Below are positions 47,808 through 58,805 of a DNA stretch of 64,000 nt, piece by piece. The position numbers and the translations under genes were made by a program. The notes under the pieces were generated by a model. It was not told where the DNA came from, did no database searches, and was given only the letters and a program-made list of their open reading frames with translations. Source of the DNA: Rhodamnia argentea (lineage: Eukaryota; Streptophyta; Magnoliopsida; Myrtales; Myrtaceae); the NCBI RefSeq assembly GCF_020921035.1, contig NC_063155.1, positions 17,193,311 through 17,257,310 on the forward strand. The letters are read 5' to 3'. Numbering within the stretch: the first letter of the stretch is position 1; each line of letters starts with the position of its first letter.

Positions 47808-49235
47808 GGGAAAATTTCAAATAAGGGTTTGAAGTATTCTCCTTTTCTCAAATAAGGATTTGAAGTGTACCTTATTTCAAAAAAGAACCTGAAGTGCCCT
47901 CTTTATTTCAAAAAAGGACATGGCCAAGGACATTTTTGTAATTTCGATTTTTATTTTATTATTTTATTATTTTCCTTTGTTTCTCTCTTTTTTCCTCCTC
48001 CTGCCACTCACCACCGCTGAAGAAGTTGAATTCCTCCCCGCACCGTCAACAGCCTCTCCGCGGCACCTCCTTAGCTCCTCCTCCTCCTCCTCCTCCTCCA
48101 CCAACAGAGACGACAAGTTGAACATGTCAATCTCGTCTCGAGACACCTTAACCTTGCTCTTCTCCATCTCAACCGCTCTAGCTCCCCCAACCCCATCCTC
48201 CCATTTCTTCACCTTCACCTTCGCCACGCAACCGCCCTCCGTCTCCTTTCCCCGCTTCCCCATTTCTCGATTCCCCTCTTGCCTTGCTTGGCCGCGGCCG
48301 AGCAAGAAGAGAACCTGGAAGACTCAAAAGTCTACAGATTTATTCAAGGCCTTGGCTTGCAAGAGGGTGTCTTTAGTAGGTGCGGAGCTCAAATTGGTGG
48401 GCTTCTGGGAAACTGCAATTCTGGGCATGTCGAAGGGCTTAGAGAGAATGATGGGATCTGGGTCTTTGACTATGGCGATGGCGGTGGCGGTGGTGATAAG
48501 GGCTTTGTTTTGGGTGCTTCGTGAGGGTGGGTTGAGTTCGTTTCTAGAGCTCTGCGGCTGCTAAGGGTGCGTATGGTAACGTTTCTGTTCCCGGAACAAC
48601 TTTTGGAACAGAAACACTTTTTTCTGTTTCTGTTCCCGGCCACGATTTTTTGGAACGGAAACGCGTTTGGTAACTACAAAAAAAAATGTGTTCAAAAGCT
48701 TTGATAAAAAGTTGTCGTCTTTGAAAGTGTGAAGGAGTAGTCCGGGAATAGAGGATGGCAAAAAGTGTTCCTCTTGCGTTATAAAATGTGTTCAAAAGCT
48801 TTGATAAAAGTGTTCCAGGAACAAAGAAACAAGTATTTTTTGTTTCTCGTTTCTGCTCCAAAAGTGTTCCCATTTTCGAAAAGTGTTCCCATAACACTTT
48901 GGGAACACTTTTTTACCATACGCGTTTCTGTTCCCAAAGTGTTCCGGGAACACTTTGGGAACAGAAACACTTTTCCTGGAGCGTTACCATACGCACCCTA
49001 AATCGCGCCAGTGCTCTGTGCGGTCTGCCATGGAGGTGTTGGTGGGTTAGAGAGAGAGAAAGGAGAGAGAGATGTGTTGTCACGTTGGTGGTGGAAGGGA
49101 AAAAAGAAACGAAAAAAATCAAAAAAATTAAATTACAAAAATATCTTTGGTCAGACCCTTCTTTAAAATAAGGTCCACTTCAGATCCTTATTCGAAAAAA
49201 CGAGATCACTTCAAGTCCTTATTTGAAATTTTTCC
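47808..49235. mobile_element. Inverted-repeat element carrying gene-like cargo (Pack-MULE-like), 1.4 kb
   Basis: The arms GGGAAAATTTCAAATAAGG (left) and CCTTATTTGAAATTTTTCC (right) are inverted and extend about 110 bp as repeated 'caaataagg-tgaagtg' units. Between them is GC-richer, codon-like DNA (47990-48560) followed by a nested Harbinger-type MITE. The interior holds a 214-codon plus-strand frame (47920-48564), including a TCC-repeat polyserine tract, and other overlapping frames. None belongs to a family I recognise. Composition unlike the AT-rich arms suggests captured host-gene fragments, as in Pack-MULEs. No transposase is present. Target duplication was not resolved. Confidence 0.55.
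48565..48998. mobile_element. Tourist/Harbinger-type MITE (434 bp) nested in the larger element
   Basis: The terminal repeats GGGTGCGTATGGTAACG and CGTTACCATACGCACCC are exact inverses, flanked by TAA on both sides (48562-48564 and 48999-49001), the 3-bp target duplication of PIF/Harbinger elements. Multiple TTCTGTTCC/GGAACAGAA and AGTGTTCC words fill the interior. It is non-autonomous and probably recent. Confidence 0.85.
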
Positions 49236-49239
49236 ATTT

Positions 49240-50030
49240 TCTCTGTGATGAAATTATGGACCCATCACCGAAAACGTGCCAGCTCAAAGCATTATCGTTT
49301 CAGAATTTGTATAATTTCTCCCGAGGGACATCAGCATAAACTCTTCTTTATTTGAAGAGGAAAGAAGAGAAAGATAATAGCTTAACATTCCACAAAACCA
49401 AATTCAGATTTGGAAAATGCACAGCATACAGCACATTATAAAGAAAGGTTTGAGTCGCCCATCTTGTTCTCGTGGCTCTAGTCGAACAACTTGTTGATCG
49501 TCTCCGTCTTTCCCACGACTAGAATTTGATCTCGGTGTTTGCAAAATCGACATCAGTCGTCGTCGGATAAAAGTGTGGACAACTGGGAACTTTACGATCC
49601 CGGGTTCCGAAGTATGGGGACCGAATGGTCGGACTCCGTAAATTCCAGTTTCGACAGGTGCAATTATTCGAAAGCATATAGCTCATCAATGAACTCGCTG
49701 GCACCACCAAAAGAACTCGATAATAAACAGGCTGTCGGGAAATTCATTCACATTCTAACTCAGAGGTCGCACAAAGGTTTGTCCCAGAAGCAAGAAAAAC
49801 AATGGGACATGCCCAGAAAACATGCTCAAACTTCAGAATCACTACAAGCTCAAGAGCAATTGATTTCAGTATATTTGAGTCAAATTCTCAAGACCCAAGA
49901 ACACATCACTTCTGTTATATTAACTCTTTTTTTCATCTTCAAGAACAAACAACCAAGATCCCAAAGTAATTTCTTCAAAGAAACAGAAGAAGAAAAAGAA
50001 ATAGAAACAGAGAATGATTGAGGTGAGCTT
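49240..50030. other. Spacer and RALF 3' region, no gene seen
   Basis: A 160-codon plus-strand frame crosses 49539-50021, but its composition is not protein-like and it runs antisense toward the RALF 3' UTR. I see no other feature. Confidence 0.45.
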
Positions 50031-50037
50031 CCCAGCT

Positions 50038-50406
50038 TCAGCTCCTGCACCTTGTGATGGTGCTGCAGCCGCGAGAGTACGGGTTGGAGGAAGCCCCCGG
50101 CTTGCAGTTGTAGTAGGAAGCGCCGCGGCGGGAGCAGGGCACGCTGTTCCGCTGCAGTGCGCCGTAGCTGATGTACTTGCTGGTTGCCAAGATGCGCCGG
50201 TTCGACTCGGAGTTCATCGCGAACTCTTCCTCCTCGGACAGGCACTCGGCGAGAGAGCCCGAGCACTGCGATCCGCCGGCCGGTATGAGACCGAGGTGCG
50301 TCCGGTCGCCGGCCTCGCTCGGCTGGGCGGCGGCAGCAACAACAACAGAGAGGGCGGCGACGGCGATCAGGATTGCGCAGATCATCAAGGATTTGAGACT
50401 CGCCAT
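50038..50406 (-). CDS. Rapid alkalinization factor (RALF33/RALF23-type) precursor, 122 aa
   Basis: This is an intronless prepropeptide. Residues 1-27 form a signal peptide (hydrophobic ICAILIAVAALSVVVAAAA). A propeptide with an acidic SEEEEF stretch leads to the subtilase S1P site RRIL (70-73). The mature peptide starts near A74 with the YISY motif (78-81), then YGALQRNSVPC, four conserved cysteines (C91, C101, C114, C120) that form two disulfides, and the NPYSRGCSTITRCR end. Such peptides bind FERONIA/LLG receptors at the cell surface, raise apoplastic pH and modulate growth and immunity. All key motifs are present, so it looks functional. Confidence 0.96.
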   Translation of the reverse strand: MASLKSLMICAILIAVAALSVVVAAAAQPSEAGDRTHLGLIPAGGSQCSGSLAECLSEEEEFAMNSESNRRILATSKYISYGALQRNSVPCSRRGASYYNCKPGASSNPYSRGCSTITRCRS

Positions 50407-50475
50407 TGTATCCTGATTCTTCTGCTTGGGTTGACGATGAATTGATGATGATTGAGAGAGAGGCGACCCGAGTTG

Positions 50476-50488
50476 GAGATTTATAGGA
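50476..50488 (-). promoter_or_regulatory. TATA box of the RALF gene
   Basis: The minus strand reads CCTATAAATCTCC, about 75 bases before the ATG at 50406. It is followed by a short leader, giving a compact core promoter. Confidence 0.65.
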
Positions 50489-50589
50489 AGGTGGCGCCGC
50501 GGGAGTTCTGATCTGACGTGGGTTTTGGCTGTTAATTACGTTATTGCCAGTTTTGGTTCTAGTGCTATGACCTGACAAGCACCAATTCG

Positions 50590-51250
50590 GATTGACTTGT
50601 CAGCAAAAAAAATTAAAGACAAAAGGACTGATGTCAAGATGCTGTTCCGTCGGATGAAATTATGGGTGAATCACGTTATCATAATTTAATTTTCTTCTAT
50701 TCTTTTTATGAATTGTGACGCTTCATATGAAAAATTAGATAGGATTGTCCTTGTTTGACGGCACCGCGAATGATAACCATTACATTTTTTGAATCAATTT
50801 CTGACCTATTTTTGGATTCTGAATGAGTTTTTGAGCAAATAAACGCATTTGATAATGACATAAAATTTCTATTTTCGGATTAGAAATTCGTTTGATAGTA
50901 GTATAAAATTTCTAGAATTGATAGCGGTTGGCAAACCGACGATCGATGATCAAGGGCCGACAGATCGGTGATGAGCAACCAGTAGCATTGGTGTTTGTTT
51001 GTAAAACGAACAAATAAGGTATTTTTCTTGTGCCACGTAAGATAGATCAGAGAGTGCGAGATACTTTAGATATGAGAAATGCCATTGTAATCTTTCAAAT
51101 GGAGAAATGAGTGGGTGGGCTAGACCTCACCATACCCGTGTGTTGTGCACGATTATTAGGCGCACTTAGCACTTTGCCCACCACGGACGGAAACAATCCT
51201 TAATCAACATTTTTTTTAATTTCGAAACTAATTATTTTATTGTGGTCGAA
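50590..51250. other. AT-rich spacer
   Basis: The segment 50750-50940 has internal 'ataaaatttct' repeats similar to 60395-60600 and may be a worn inverted-repeat element. No gene. Confidence 0.4.
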
Positions 51251-51253
51251 TGA

Positions 51254-51396
51254 CGGTTATCATCCACGAACGGTCATGTCCGAATTGCAATTTTTCGAAT
51301 ATGAATAGGTGCATTCGTATATGGGCGGTTATCACACACGAACGATCATATCCGAATTGCAATTTTTCGGATATGAATAGATGCATTCGTATTATA
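51254..51396. repeat. Tandem duplication of a 72-bp unit
   Basis: Two units (51254-51325, 51326-51396) share CGGTTATCA, CGAACG, TCATATCCGAATTGCAATTT and GCATTCGTAT blocks. Such tandem enhancer-like units are common in U3 regions of plant Copia LTRs, and the surrounding 51000-51600 may be an old LTR remnant, but I found no LTR ends. Confidence 0.5.
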
Positions 51397-51619
51397 TAAT
51401 GGACAGATTCTGTTCATTTTCGAAATTACTTTTAATTTTCCGTTTCCTTCGAAAGAGAGACAACCATCTTTCTATTGTTTTTCAGAGAGTTTTAGAAGAT
51501 TTATTGGAATTGCTATTCAATATTCTCACCGTGATTTTGTAGTATTCCGAAGGGAATTTGTCAGAAACCTATAACAACTTCGTGGGGATAAATTGATCCT
51601 AAAAGACAATAATTACACG

Positions 51620-52460
51620 CTTCAAAGTTCGGCTACATTATTACTCCATTTCCTCCGATATTTTCCCAATAGGTAGACGAACGGCCAGTGGACGATGAAC
51701 TGGCGACTAGCGAAAGGTGGACTGACAAATGGTGAACAGGCGGCTAGCTGATGATGAACCGACGACCGACGAACTTCGACACGAGATCTGAAAGGCAGGT
51801 AAGGCGCCGTCTCTTTTTTTGAGAGGGACGGTGCCGTCAGCCGAGCATTCCTCAATAAGATATAGATGCACATGATTAAGACGGAGTTACGGTTACAGAT
51901 CCGTCGCTCGAGTCCAATGGTGGTTTGCGCACGTCGCATGGAGGCCGAGTAGACGCCTACGGAGCAATTGAGCGGTCGTGAGCTCGATGCTTTGACATCA
52001 TCGCCCCTATATTCAAAGATAGTTTGTGGGCAAATAAAAAAAAGAAATGAAGTTTTCCCATCGCCAAAAAAAAAAAAAAAAATTTGTTTTCAAAGTACTA
52101 TTTCTCACGCATATATAAAACTGTAACTTCTTTTTTTTTTAAATTTAATTAGTTAATGAGCGTTTCAAAAGGCGTTCCTAATAAAATCGCTTTCCCACCA
52201 GCAAAAAAAATCATGGAGGTCTAGGGAAGAGGGTCAAATTGTGAAGCCAAATAGGAGCAAATTTCAAAAATAGATCATGCCAATCACGTAGCGAAAGTGG
52301 GGGACCACATCAATCAATCAATCAATCAACGTGGTGGGGGCCACTTGAATTTTTTCTCTTTCCTTAGTATATTTGGAAAAATGGCCAACTCCCTTAAAAA
52401 AAATAAAATAAAACCTATCAATTTCAATTCTAATAAATATATATAAATTTCTATTAAGGT
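51620..52460. other. Spacer without a gene
   Basis: There are A-runs, an (ATCA) short repeat near 52308-52330 and no protein-like frame. Confidence 0.45.
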
Positions 52461-52464
52461 TGCA

Positions 52465-52954
52465 TAGCCACCGAAAAAAATATTCATAACGTGGCTGTAT
52501 AATTCCTTCGAGGTTAGGCCGCCCTTTTCTCCCGATCTAGATTTACAAAATTTTGAGGGATTTTACTCTTCGAACTAGATTTAGAAGTTCCTTACAAGTA
52601 TTTAATTTATGTTCTTTCAATATTTTGATATTGGTATTTTTGCACAACGATGGTGCTGAGGACGTTGAATCTAAAGGAGCACCGCAAGCCTTTTGTGAAT
52701 AAAGTGAGAAATCTCGATGTGTGCTTGTCACTGGATGATCAACCGCCAAATGTTTATAGTGACAGATCTGTTTTGGAAAAATGAGAGTTTGCTTTTAACT
52801 ATGGATCGCGCTTTATTATTTATGGCTTTTGCTTTGTTCCGCAGTTATCTGGGATCTACTAGGCTTGAAATCCTTCTACGTACCTCTCGAACCCTTGAGT
52901 ATTATTCTAATATGTGAATGACATCTTTCTTTCGATGTAAAAAGAAAAAAAACC
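52465..52954 (+). mobile_element. Poly(A)-tailed retroposon, copy 3 (490 bp)
   Basis: It ends in an A-rich tail after CTTTCGATGT and is flanked by a 10-bp direct repeat with one mismatch (TAAGGTTGCA at 52455-52464, TAAGGTCGCA at 52955-52964). The core (ACGATGGTGCTGAGGACGTTG and what follows, about 52648-52740) matches copies 1 and 2. No reverse transcriptase. Confidence 0.65.
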
Positions 52955-52969
52955 TAAGGTCGCAATTCT

Positions 52970-55900
52970 AATTTCGATTTTTTTATCTCATCAAAATACA
53001 TCAATACAGCGGTAGTACCTAAATTTGGCCCTGTCAAGTCTTTGACCAAAGATGCGTTTAAAGATCCGACGCGTCATTTGACATGAAATAATGCACGACA
53101 TAAGTCGAAGCGAAGATGCATCTCCGACGGAGCATCGAGACCGGTGCATAATCAAATTTCCTTCTGGCGATGATCTTGATAAGCATGCCAAGATTTGTTC
53201 TTCTTCTTCTTCTTCTTCCTGTTTTTTTTTTTTGGCAATTTTCCTTGTTTGGGCCACAATGTGACGTGCACGAAGCCGTAAATAAGGTTTAGGGGCAGGC
53301 GGGCCAATCAATCAGAGATTGGAGAGCGGCGCTTGCGCGTTCTTAAACCGAAAACCAGCTGTTCTATGATACAAATCCTATGCTTGACTTCATATAATAT
53401 TTAGCCCCTTTGAAATCTTGCTGCCGTTCTAAAATCTCCCGTCGGCATCACGAAATCGAACTAGAGAGCGACAGACATTGCTCCCCCAGCTGCTACATGC
53501 GCAAGCCCCTCGTCTTTCGAAAACCTGAGGAATCTATCGATCCGGTTAGAACTCGACATCGTACTGCCATTTGACGCGATCACGAGCTCGAGTCTCAGCA
53601 AATTTAGCCCCCTACCCCATGTCTCCCCGGTAGCTATGCGATGCCATGTCGTCCGAGCACATTGACCTTTGCGTATGTGCATTTGAAGATTGGAACATGT
53701 AATGACGATCTACAAGTCCCACCTTGACATTTTCCATTAAATCCGTCTGATCTACAGGCATTCATGGCCCAGCCGTTTACAATCCGATCACATACACCAG
53801 ACGCGTCAAGTACCCTTTACAAATCAAGCAGCTAAACCAAAGCAGGCTACGTTAACGACTGTTTACTTGTCGAACTTAGCGACTGAGAACTCGAGATATC
53901 GTCGCGAGAGAAGTCGGGCGTATCGAAAACGGCAAACTTCTCTTATTTGATCACTTTAACAGCAGTTGCACGGGCACTCTTGAACAAGATAACATCGAAA
54001 CAGATACTAGCTTGGCTGTGATGCATTTATGGCTCGGAGGATAAGAGTCTCCATCTGGCAGTGGCCCTTCGATCTTTATTGAAATGGATTTCGGATAATG
54101 ATCTCCCCCTTATCTTGCCTCTGAATGTCTACTCCATACGGCATTCTAATCTGCATCGTCTTCATCGGATAAGCAAGCGAGGTTCGAGTGCTTTAACTTG
54201 CCGCCTGAACCGAACCCGCATCGGCGTCTCTCTCTCCTCTGAGTGTTTCAGCATGTTTTGTTCTCGTACTTCCTCTTACCCGCAGAATGTAGGGCATGAG
54301 CCATGAGCTTGGCACCGTGCTTTGAGTGGATGATGCCACATCTTGTTAAAATGATGCACTGAAGTAAATAACCGATGCTTTCAAAGTTCAAATTCTTGTT
54401 TAACTTGCAAATTACTGAGTGGATTTTTCCTTTTTTCGAGCATATTTCGTCTATTAAGAAGCTCCGAAAGGCGACTAGTATCTTGCCGGGACGGTATGGT
54501 TCGTATCCAACGACGGAGTCGGCTTTCGCCATGCCTTTAGTACAGCATAGTTGAGAAGTCTGATATGTAAATGCTCTAGCTGAGTTAATCACGACAATTC
54601 ATCGTAAGGGTCCGTACATGTCCCAAAATCCAACGTGCTGCCGGTACCCGGCCGTGGAACATGGACCGTGGACCACAGACAGCGGGTCGGCTCGATCGAG
54701 CGAGTATTTCCCCGTGCTCGAGAGACGCGCGGTTCAATTCTCTGAATGGTGAAGTACCCGGATGTCTTCGCGCGGTCGGGGACGCCAGAGCTCGACGTTC
54801 TGCCGATGATTGTCGGCTAACGGGCCGGCCAGCACGTGATTTTGGGCCATCTAAAGGGAGATGAGCCCATATGCCCCACGCTCGAACCAAAGGCCCGTTT
54901 TGCAAATGTTGAAAGTCCCTTTCATTTTTCCCTTAAGTAGGTGAATTTATCCAAAAGTATAGGAAAGCTTGTTTAGCATTAACCATGGGTTAAGTATTCC
55001 CAAGCCAATGTAACCCGGGGTTGAAGGGCGGGTTCACGGACGTCGAGCTCGCTATCTAGGACAATATTTTAGTTCGAGTCGAATCACGCCTTACTAATGA
55101 AATCTTAATTACCCCTATCGAGAGGTGGTGTCGTGCTATGAGGCTTAATTGGCCGTGATCTTCGACTTTCACGTGTTGACGACATCTTGACCCTTCAATT
55201 AATTGCATCTTCTCTATACTTACGTATGTCTCTAAAGCCCATAGTGGGTTTTGCCTCGCATTTAGATTTCCCATTTGATTCTATCCTACAATTTTCTGCT
55301 TTCGGTTGGGGGGAAATTTCAAAGTGATTTCCGGAAAATCAATTTTCGGGAAGATTGTTAGTTTTATGTGATTGAAAATATTTTTCAGTGTTTGGATATC
55401 ATTTGGAAACTGTTTCAATCTCATGACTTTATTTCAAGTAAAGAAAAAAAAAACACAATTCAAATTTTTAAATATTTTTCCTTTTTCTTTTTTCTTCGGC
55501 TCGTGGCTGGCTGGCGATTGGCCATAAGTAAGGGACGAGCTTTCCCAAGGCCCATGAGCAGAGCCTCAACTATGTCTTTTTGTAAACTTTACATTACAAT
55601 TTACAGTGTAAAAAGTTTTCATGATTCACAAATAGATGAATTTCACTGTTTATATTTATATGGACATTTTTTCGGAGTTTCATATTGATCTTAAATAAAG
55701 AAGAGCGGGAAAGCAACCATGCGTGCACATAAATCTTGCTTGAGATCCAGTACTATTAAGCCGAAGTTCTCCTTCTCTCATGTTGGTATTTTCTGTGTAG
55801 GCTCTCATATAGTGATTAGTTTAGCTTTAATGGAAATATTTTATGAAATTGATCAAAAGAAAAGTACAAAAAAGGTATAAAAAAAAAAGAGGAAAGAAGT

Positions 55901-56280
55901 TAACGAATCCACCATCCACTTAAGAAATAGAATATAGCGAAACTCATTAGTTGCCAATAGGTATGCACCCCTGTTTGTAAATGTAGTGAGGGTGAGGATA
56001 CTAGTATCATAGATGTGAAGTTCGACTTCCCCACTCTACAAAAAAGCAGAGTAAAAGTCAGAAAAAGGGAATGTCAAATATTTTACTTCCCGTCCAATCA
56101 AAAGAATGAATTTTACTATGGTTTATTTTGTCGCGCAGAGGATGAAAACTACTCGTGTGCCCATTTGGAACCTAGTTTTCTTATAACCACGAGTCAATTA
56201 AGTGTCTAACTCATTCTATAAGGTCAACATGAATTTCCAACAATAAAGTTAATTGCACTATTTTCTCAACTATTCATTTG
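52970..56280. other. Gene-poor spacer
   Basis: It contains a (TTC) stretch at about 53198-53220 and GC-richer DNA at 54600-54900. It has several short frames of 60-114 codons with no recognisable motif and no splice-linked extension. I found no RNA gene. A CG-rich 'cgcgcggttcaattc' near 54728 resembles a Pol III B box, but no tRNA fold surrounds it. Confidence 0.45.
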
Positions 56281-56283
56281 CTA

Positions 56284-56512
56284 AGACTTTGTTTATTTCG
56301 AGGAAAATGGGTGATACATCATACATTTTTTTTGAAAAAATGTTCGCTCGTATAACTTGAAATAATTAGCCAATGAAAAATATTTTCATTGTCAACAAGA
56401 ATTTAAGTCTACATATTTTCATATATGAAAATATTTTTCATTTATTCATTTCTGCAAGCGATACAAATAATTATTTTTAGAATTTTTTTGGTGTAATAAA
56501 CGGGCCTAAATA
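56284..56512. mobile_element. Small inverted-repeat element, copy related to 3291-3520
   Basis: The ends CTTTGTTTATTTCGAGGAAA and its loose inverse near GTGTAATAAACGGGCC share layout and vocabulary ('gaaataattagcc', 'ttcatttctgcaagcgat') with the 3291-3520 element. It is non-coding. Confidence 0.45.
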
Positions 56513-56746
56513 TGCTAAACATCTCAATATAAAACAGCCAATTTTTATTTTTTTGGTCAAATATAAAACAAATTTTTTTTTGGTCAGACATAAAACAACC
56601 AATTAACAAGCTGATAAATCTTCGACCAAAAAAAAACAAGCTGGTAAATCACAGTTGATTAGCGGAGTGGGTACCATCTATACGACGTCGCTTGCTTCAG
56701 AGAAACGCAGCGTGAGCGAGGGCTTTTTGGTCCGCCAATGGAGAAC

Positions 56747-56777
56747 CTAGGGTTTCGCCATGGCCCTCGTATATAAA
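56747..56777 (+). promoter_or_regulatory. RPS21 promoter: telo-box and TATA box
   Basis: CTAGGGTTT (inverse of AAACCCTAG, a telo-box) lies at 56748-56756, and TATATAAA at 56770-56777. Telo-boxes are characteristic of plant ribosomal-protein promoters. The leader exon probably starts near 56805. Confidence 0.65.
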
Positions 56778-56866
56778 CAAGCACGAGTCGCCATTCCTCC
56801 GCCACTACTAGCCTGAGGCATTTCCGTCGTCCTGCTCACCCTCGGCCTCTCTCTCTCTTCCTGCCG

Positions 56867-57827
56867 GTAATCTCTCTTCTCTGCGATTAGCGGTTGCTTT
56901 CTGCTATTGATTCGTCAAATTGCGACTCTGGATGTTGCCGCCCCCGCGTTTCTTCATCCTAGAGATAGTTATGAGCTGGTTTTGTCTGAATCTGAAAGGA
57001 ACTAGTTCTGGACTGATCCCGCCTGCTCTTCCTCGTGCATGACGCTGGTTACACTTTGAGTGAGAAATGGAGTTGTGATCGTATAGGATAGGAAGAGCTG
57101 TTTTAGACTAGCTTCTGTGTGTACTAGTAGCAAATTGCAACTTCTGCAGCTAGGAAGTCCTGTGGGAATTTGAGAATTTGGGGTTCTTCATTGGATTGTA
57201 AATGCACTGTGCACTTGTTTATCGGGAAAATGATCCATGGGAAGTTACTATATGAGTTGAGTGGTAGATCGATTGGTTGATTAGAACATCAGTAAAGTGC
57301 TTTGGGGAAGGAGAATTATCAAGCGTGGACACCCTTTTGCCTTTTGTACCTTCCTTTGCTCGGACTGGTGCATAATTTTTAGTGTTAATTGTTATTTGCT
57401 AAGTAAGGTTTGCTGTGGTTTCGATTAGATAGAAATTCGGATGATACACTTGCCTCACTTGCTTGGACCGTTGCATAATTTTTAGTGTTAATTGTTATAT
57501 GCTAACAAAGGTTTGCTGTGGTTTCAATTAGATAGAATTTCGGATGAGACACTTGCCTCACTTGGTCTGTGCCTGATGGATTGTTTATCTTTGTAAGGAC
57601 TTGGGTCTCTGCACTTTTGGTGTCTATCACGCGTATTTCTCTCTGTCGCATTATATGGTTTCAATGTTCTATTTAGATTTAGATTTTTTAAGGAGGCAGC
57701 AGAAGAGAACTATGGTGGTAAAAAACTTATGATGACGTGAGCATCAGCTCTCTTTTGATGATTTATTTAGTTGGTTGGGTTGTAACTGATTGAATATTTG
57801 GATCAGTGTTTGAAGTCTAGAAAACAG
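56867..57827 (+). other. Leader intron of RPS21
   Basis: The donor CCG/GTAATC at 56867 and acceptor AAACAG ending at 57827, 9 bases before the ATG, suggest a 961-bp 5' UTR intron, common in plant ribosomal-protein genes. It contains a 103-bp tandem duplication (57358-57460, 57461-57562). Confidence 0.6.
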
Positions 57828-57836
57828 CCTTTCAAG

Positions 57837-58805
57837 ATGCAGAACGAGGAAGGACAAAACATGGACCTTTACATCCCCAGGAAGTGGTATGCAACACGGT
57901 TTTCTTAGCATATATCTGATTGCTAGGAGGAGATTTCTGATGCAGAATTTCTTTTGCTGCAGTTCTGCCACGAATAGGCTTATCACCTCGAAGGACCATG
58001 CCTCTGTCCAGATCAACATTGGGCACTTGGGTCCTGATGGTGTTTACACCAACCAATTCACCACTTTTGCGCTCTGCGGTTTCATTAGAGCCCAGGTTGC
58101 TCTTCTTCCCTTCACATAGACATTTATGATAGTTGCCCTATTCTGGTTATTCTTTTGGGTTATGTTCAACTGTGCTTATTGGTAGTAGTTGGTATGTATG
58201 ATCTAGTTCCTGGGTTCATTGATTTCGTGTTCTATTTGATTCCCTTTCTTGTTGAAGCATAGACGATGATATGGCGGCTTGTATTGGATAGTTTGTATAT
58301 TTGATCTTTACTAGTCGTCTAAATGAATTATTTTCGTACTATGATCATTTTTTTTGGGCGTACTTTTTTTCCCTGAGAGTGGCGATGAAAGAACTTTCCT
58401 TCTGAAATGTTGTATGTATTCATAGAAATGATTTTATTTCTGGTGAGGTGTCTGCGTTCATATGTGACGGCATCACGTGTTCAAGGAAATCATGAGATCT
58501 TCATGGCAACTAAAAAATGAGCAGTGCGTGGTAACACTTGTTTCAGGCTGGATACAATTTAACTATTTTATCAGCACCGGTAGGAAGTAGAATTGTTGGA
58601 CTATTTTTAGGCTCAACTGCATTTCCTTGTTCTAATTTTGCTCTTTTATGTGTGAGATTCTTGAAAGCATAGAAGAAAGCTCTCTCATATTTTCACAATG
58701 GCCTTTGGATCCGTCCCTGAGCATGTGGAACTCATTTTGCAGGGTGATGCTGACAGTGCCGTTGACAGGCTCTGGCAAAAGAAGAAAGCTGAACTTCGAC
58801 AGTAA
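57837..58805 (+). CDS. RPS21: 40S ribosomal protein S21 (eS21), 81 aa
   Basis: Three exons join in frame: 57837-57886, 57963-58095, 58743-58805. The protein reads [20 protein letters not shown], then [39 protein letters not shown] and [10 protein letters not shown]. It matches eukaryotic S21 along its whole length (about 82 residues). It is a structural component of the small ribosomal subunit. Splice phases agree (2 and 0). All conserved blocks are intact; this is a functional intron-containing gene, not a retrocopy. Confidence 0.97.

Noticed and set aside
49539-50021. 160-codon plus-strand frame next to RALF
   Set aside because: The composition is not protein-like, it has no family match, and it runs antisense into the RALF gene.
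50014-50578. Long frames antisense to or out of frame with RALF
   Set aside because: They are shadows of the real GC-rich RALF coding sequence on the minus strand.
54661-54905. GC-rich segment with a B-box-like word as a tRNA
   Set aside because: No acceptor, D or anticodon stems could be formed around it.
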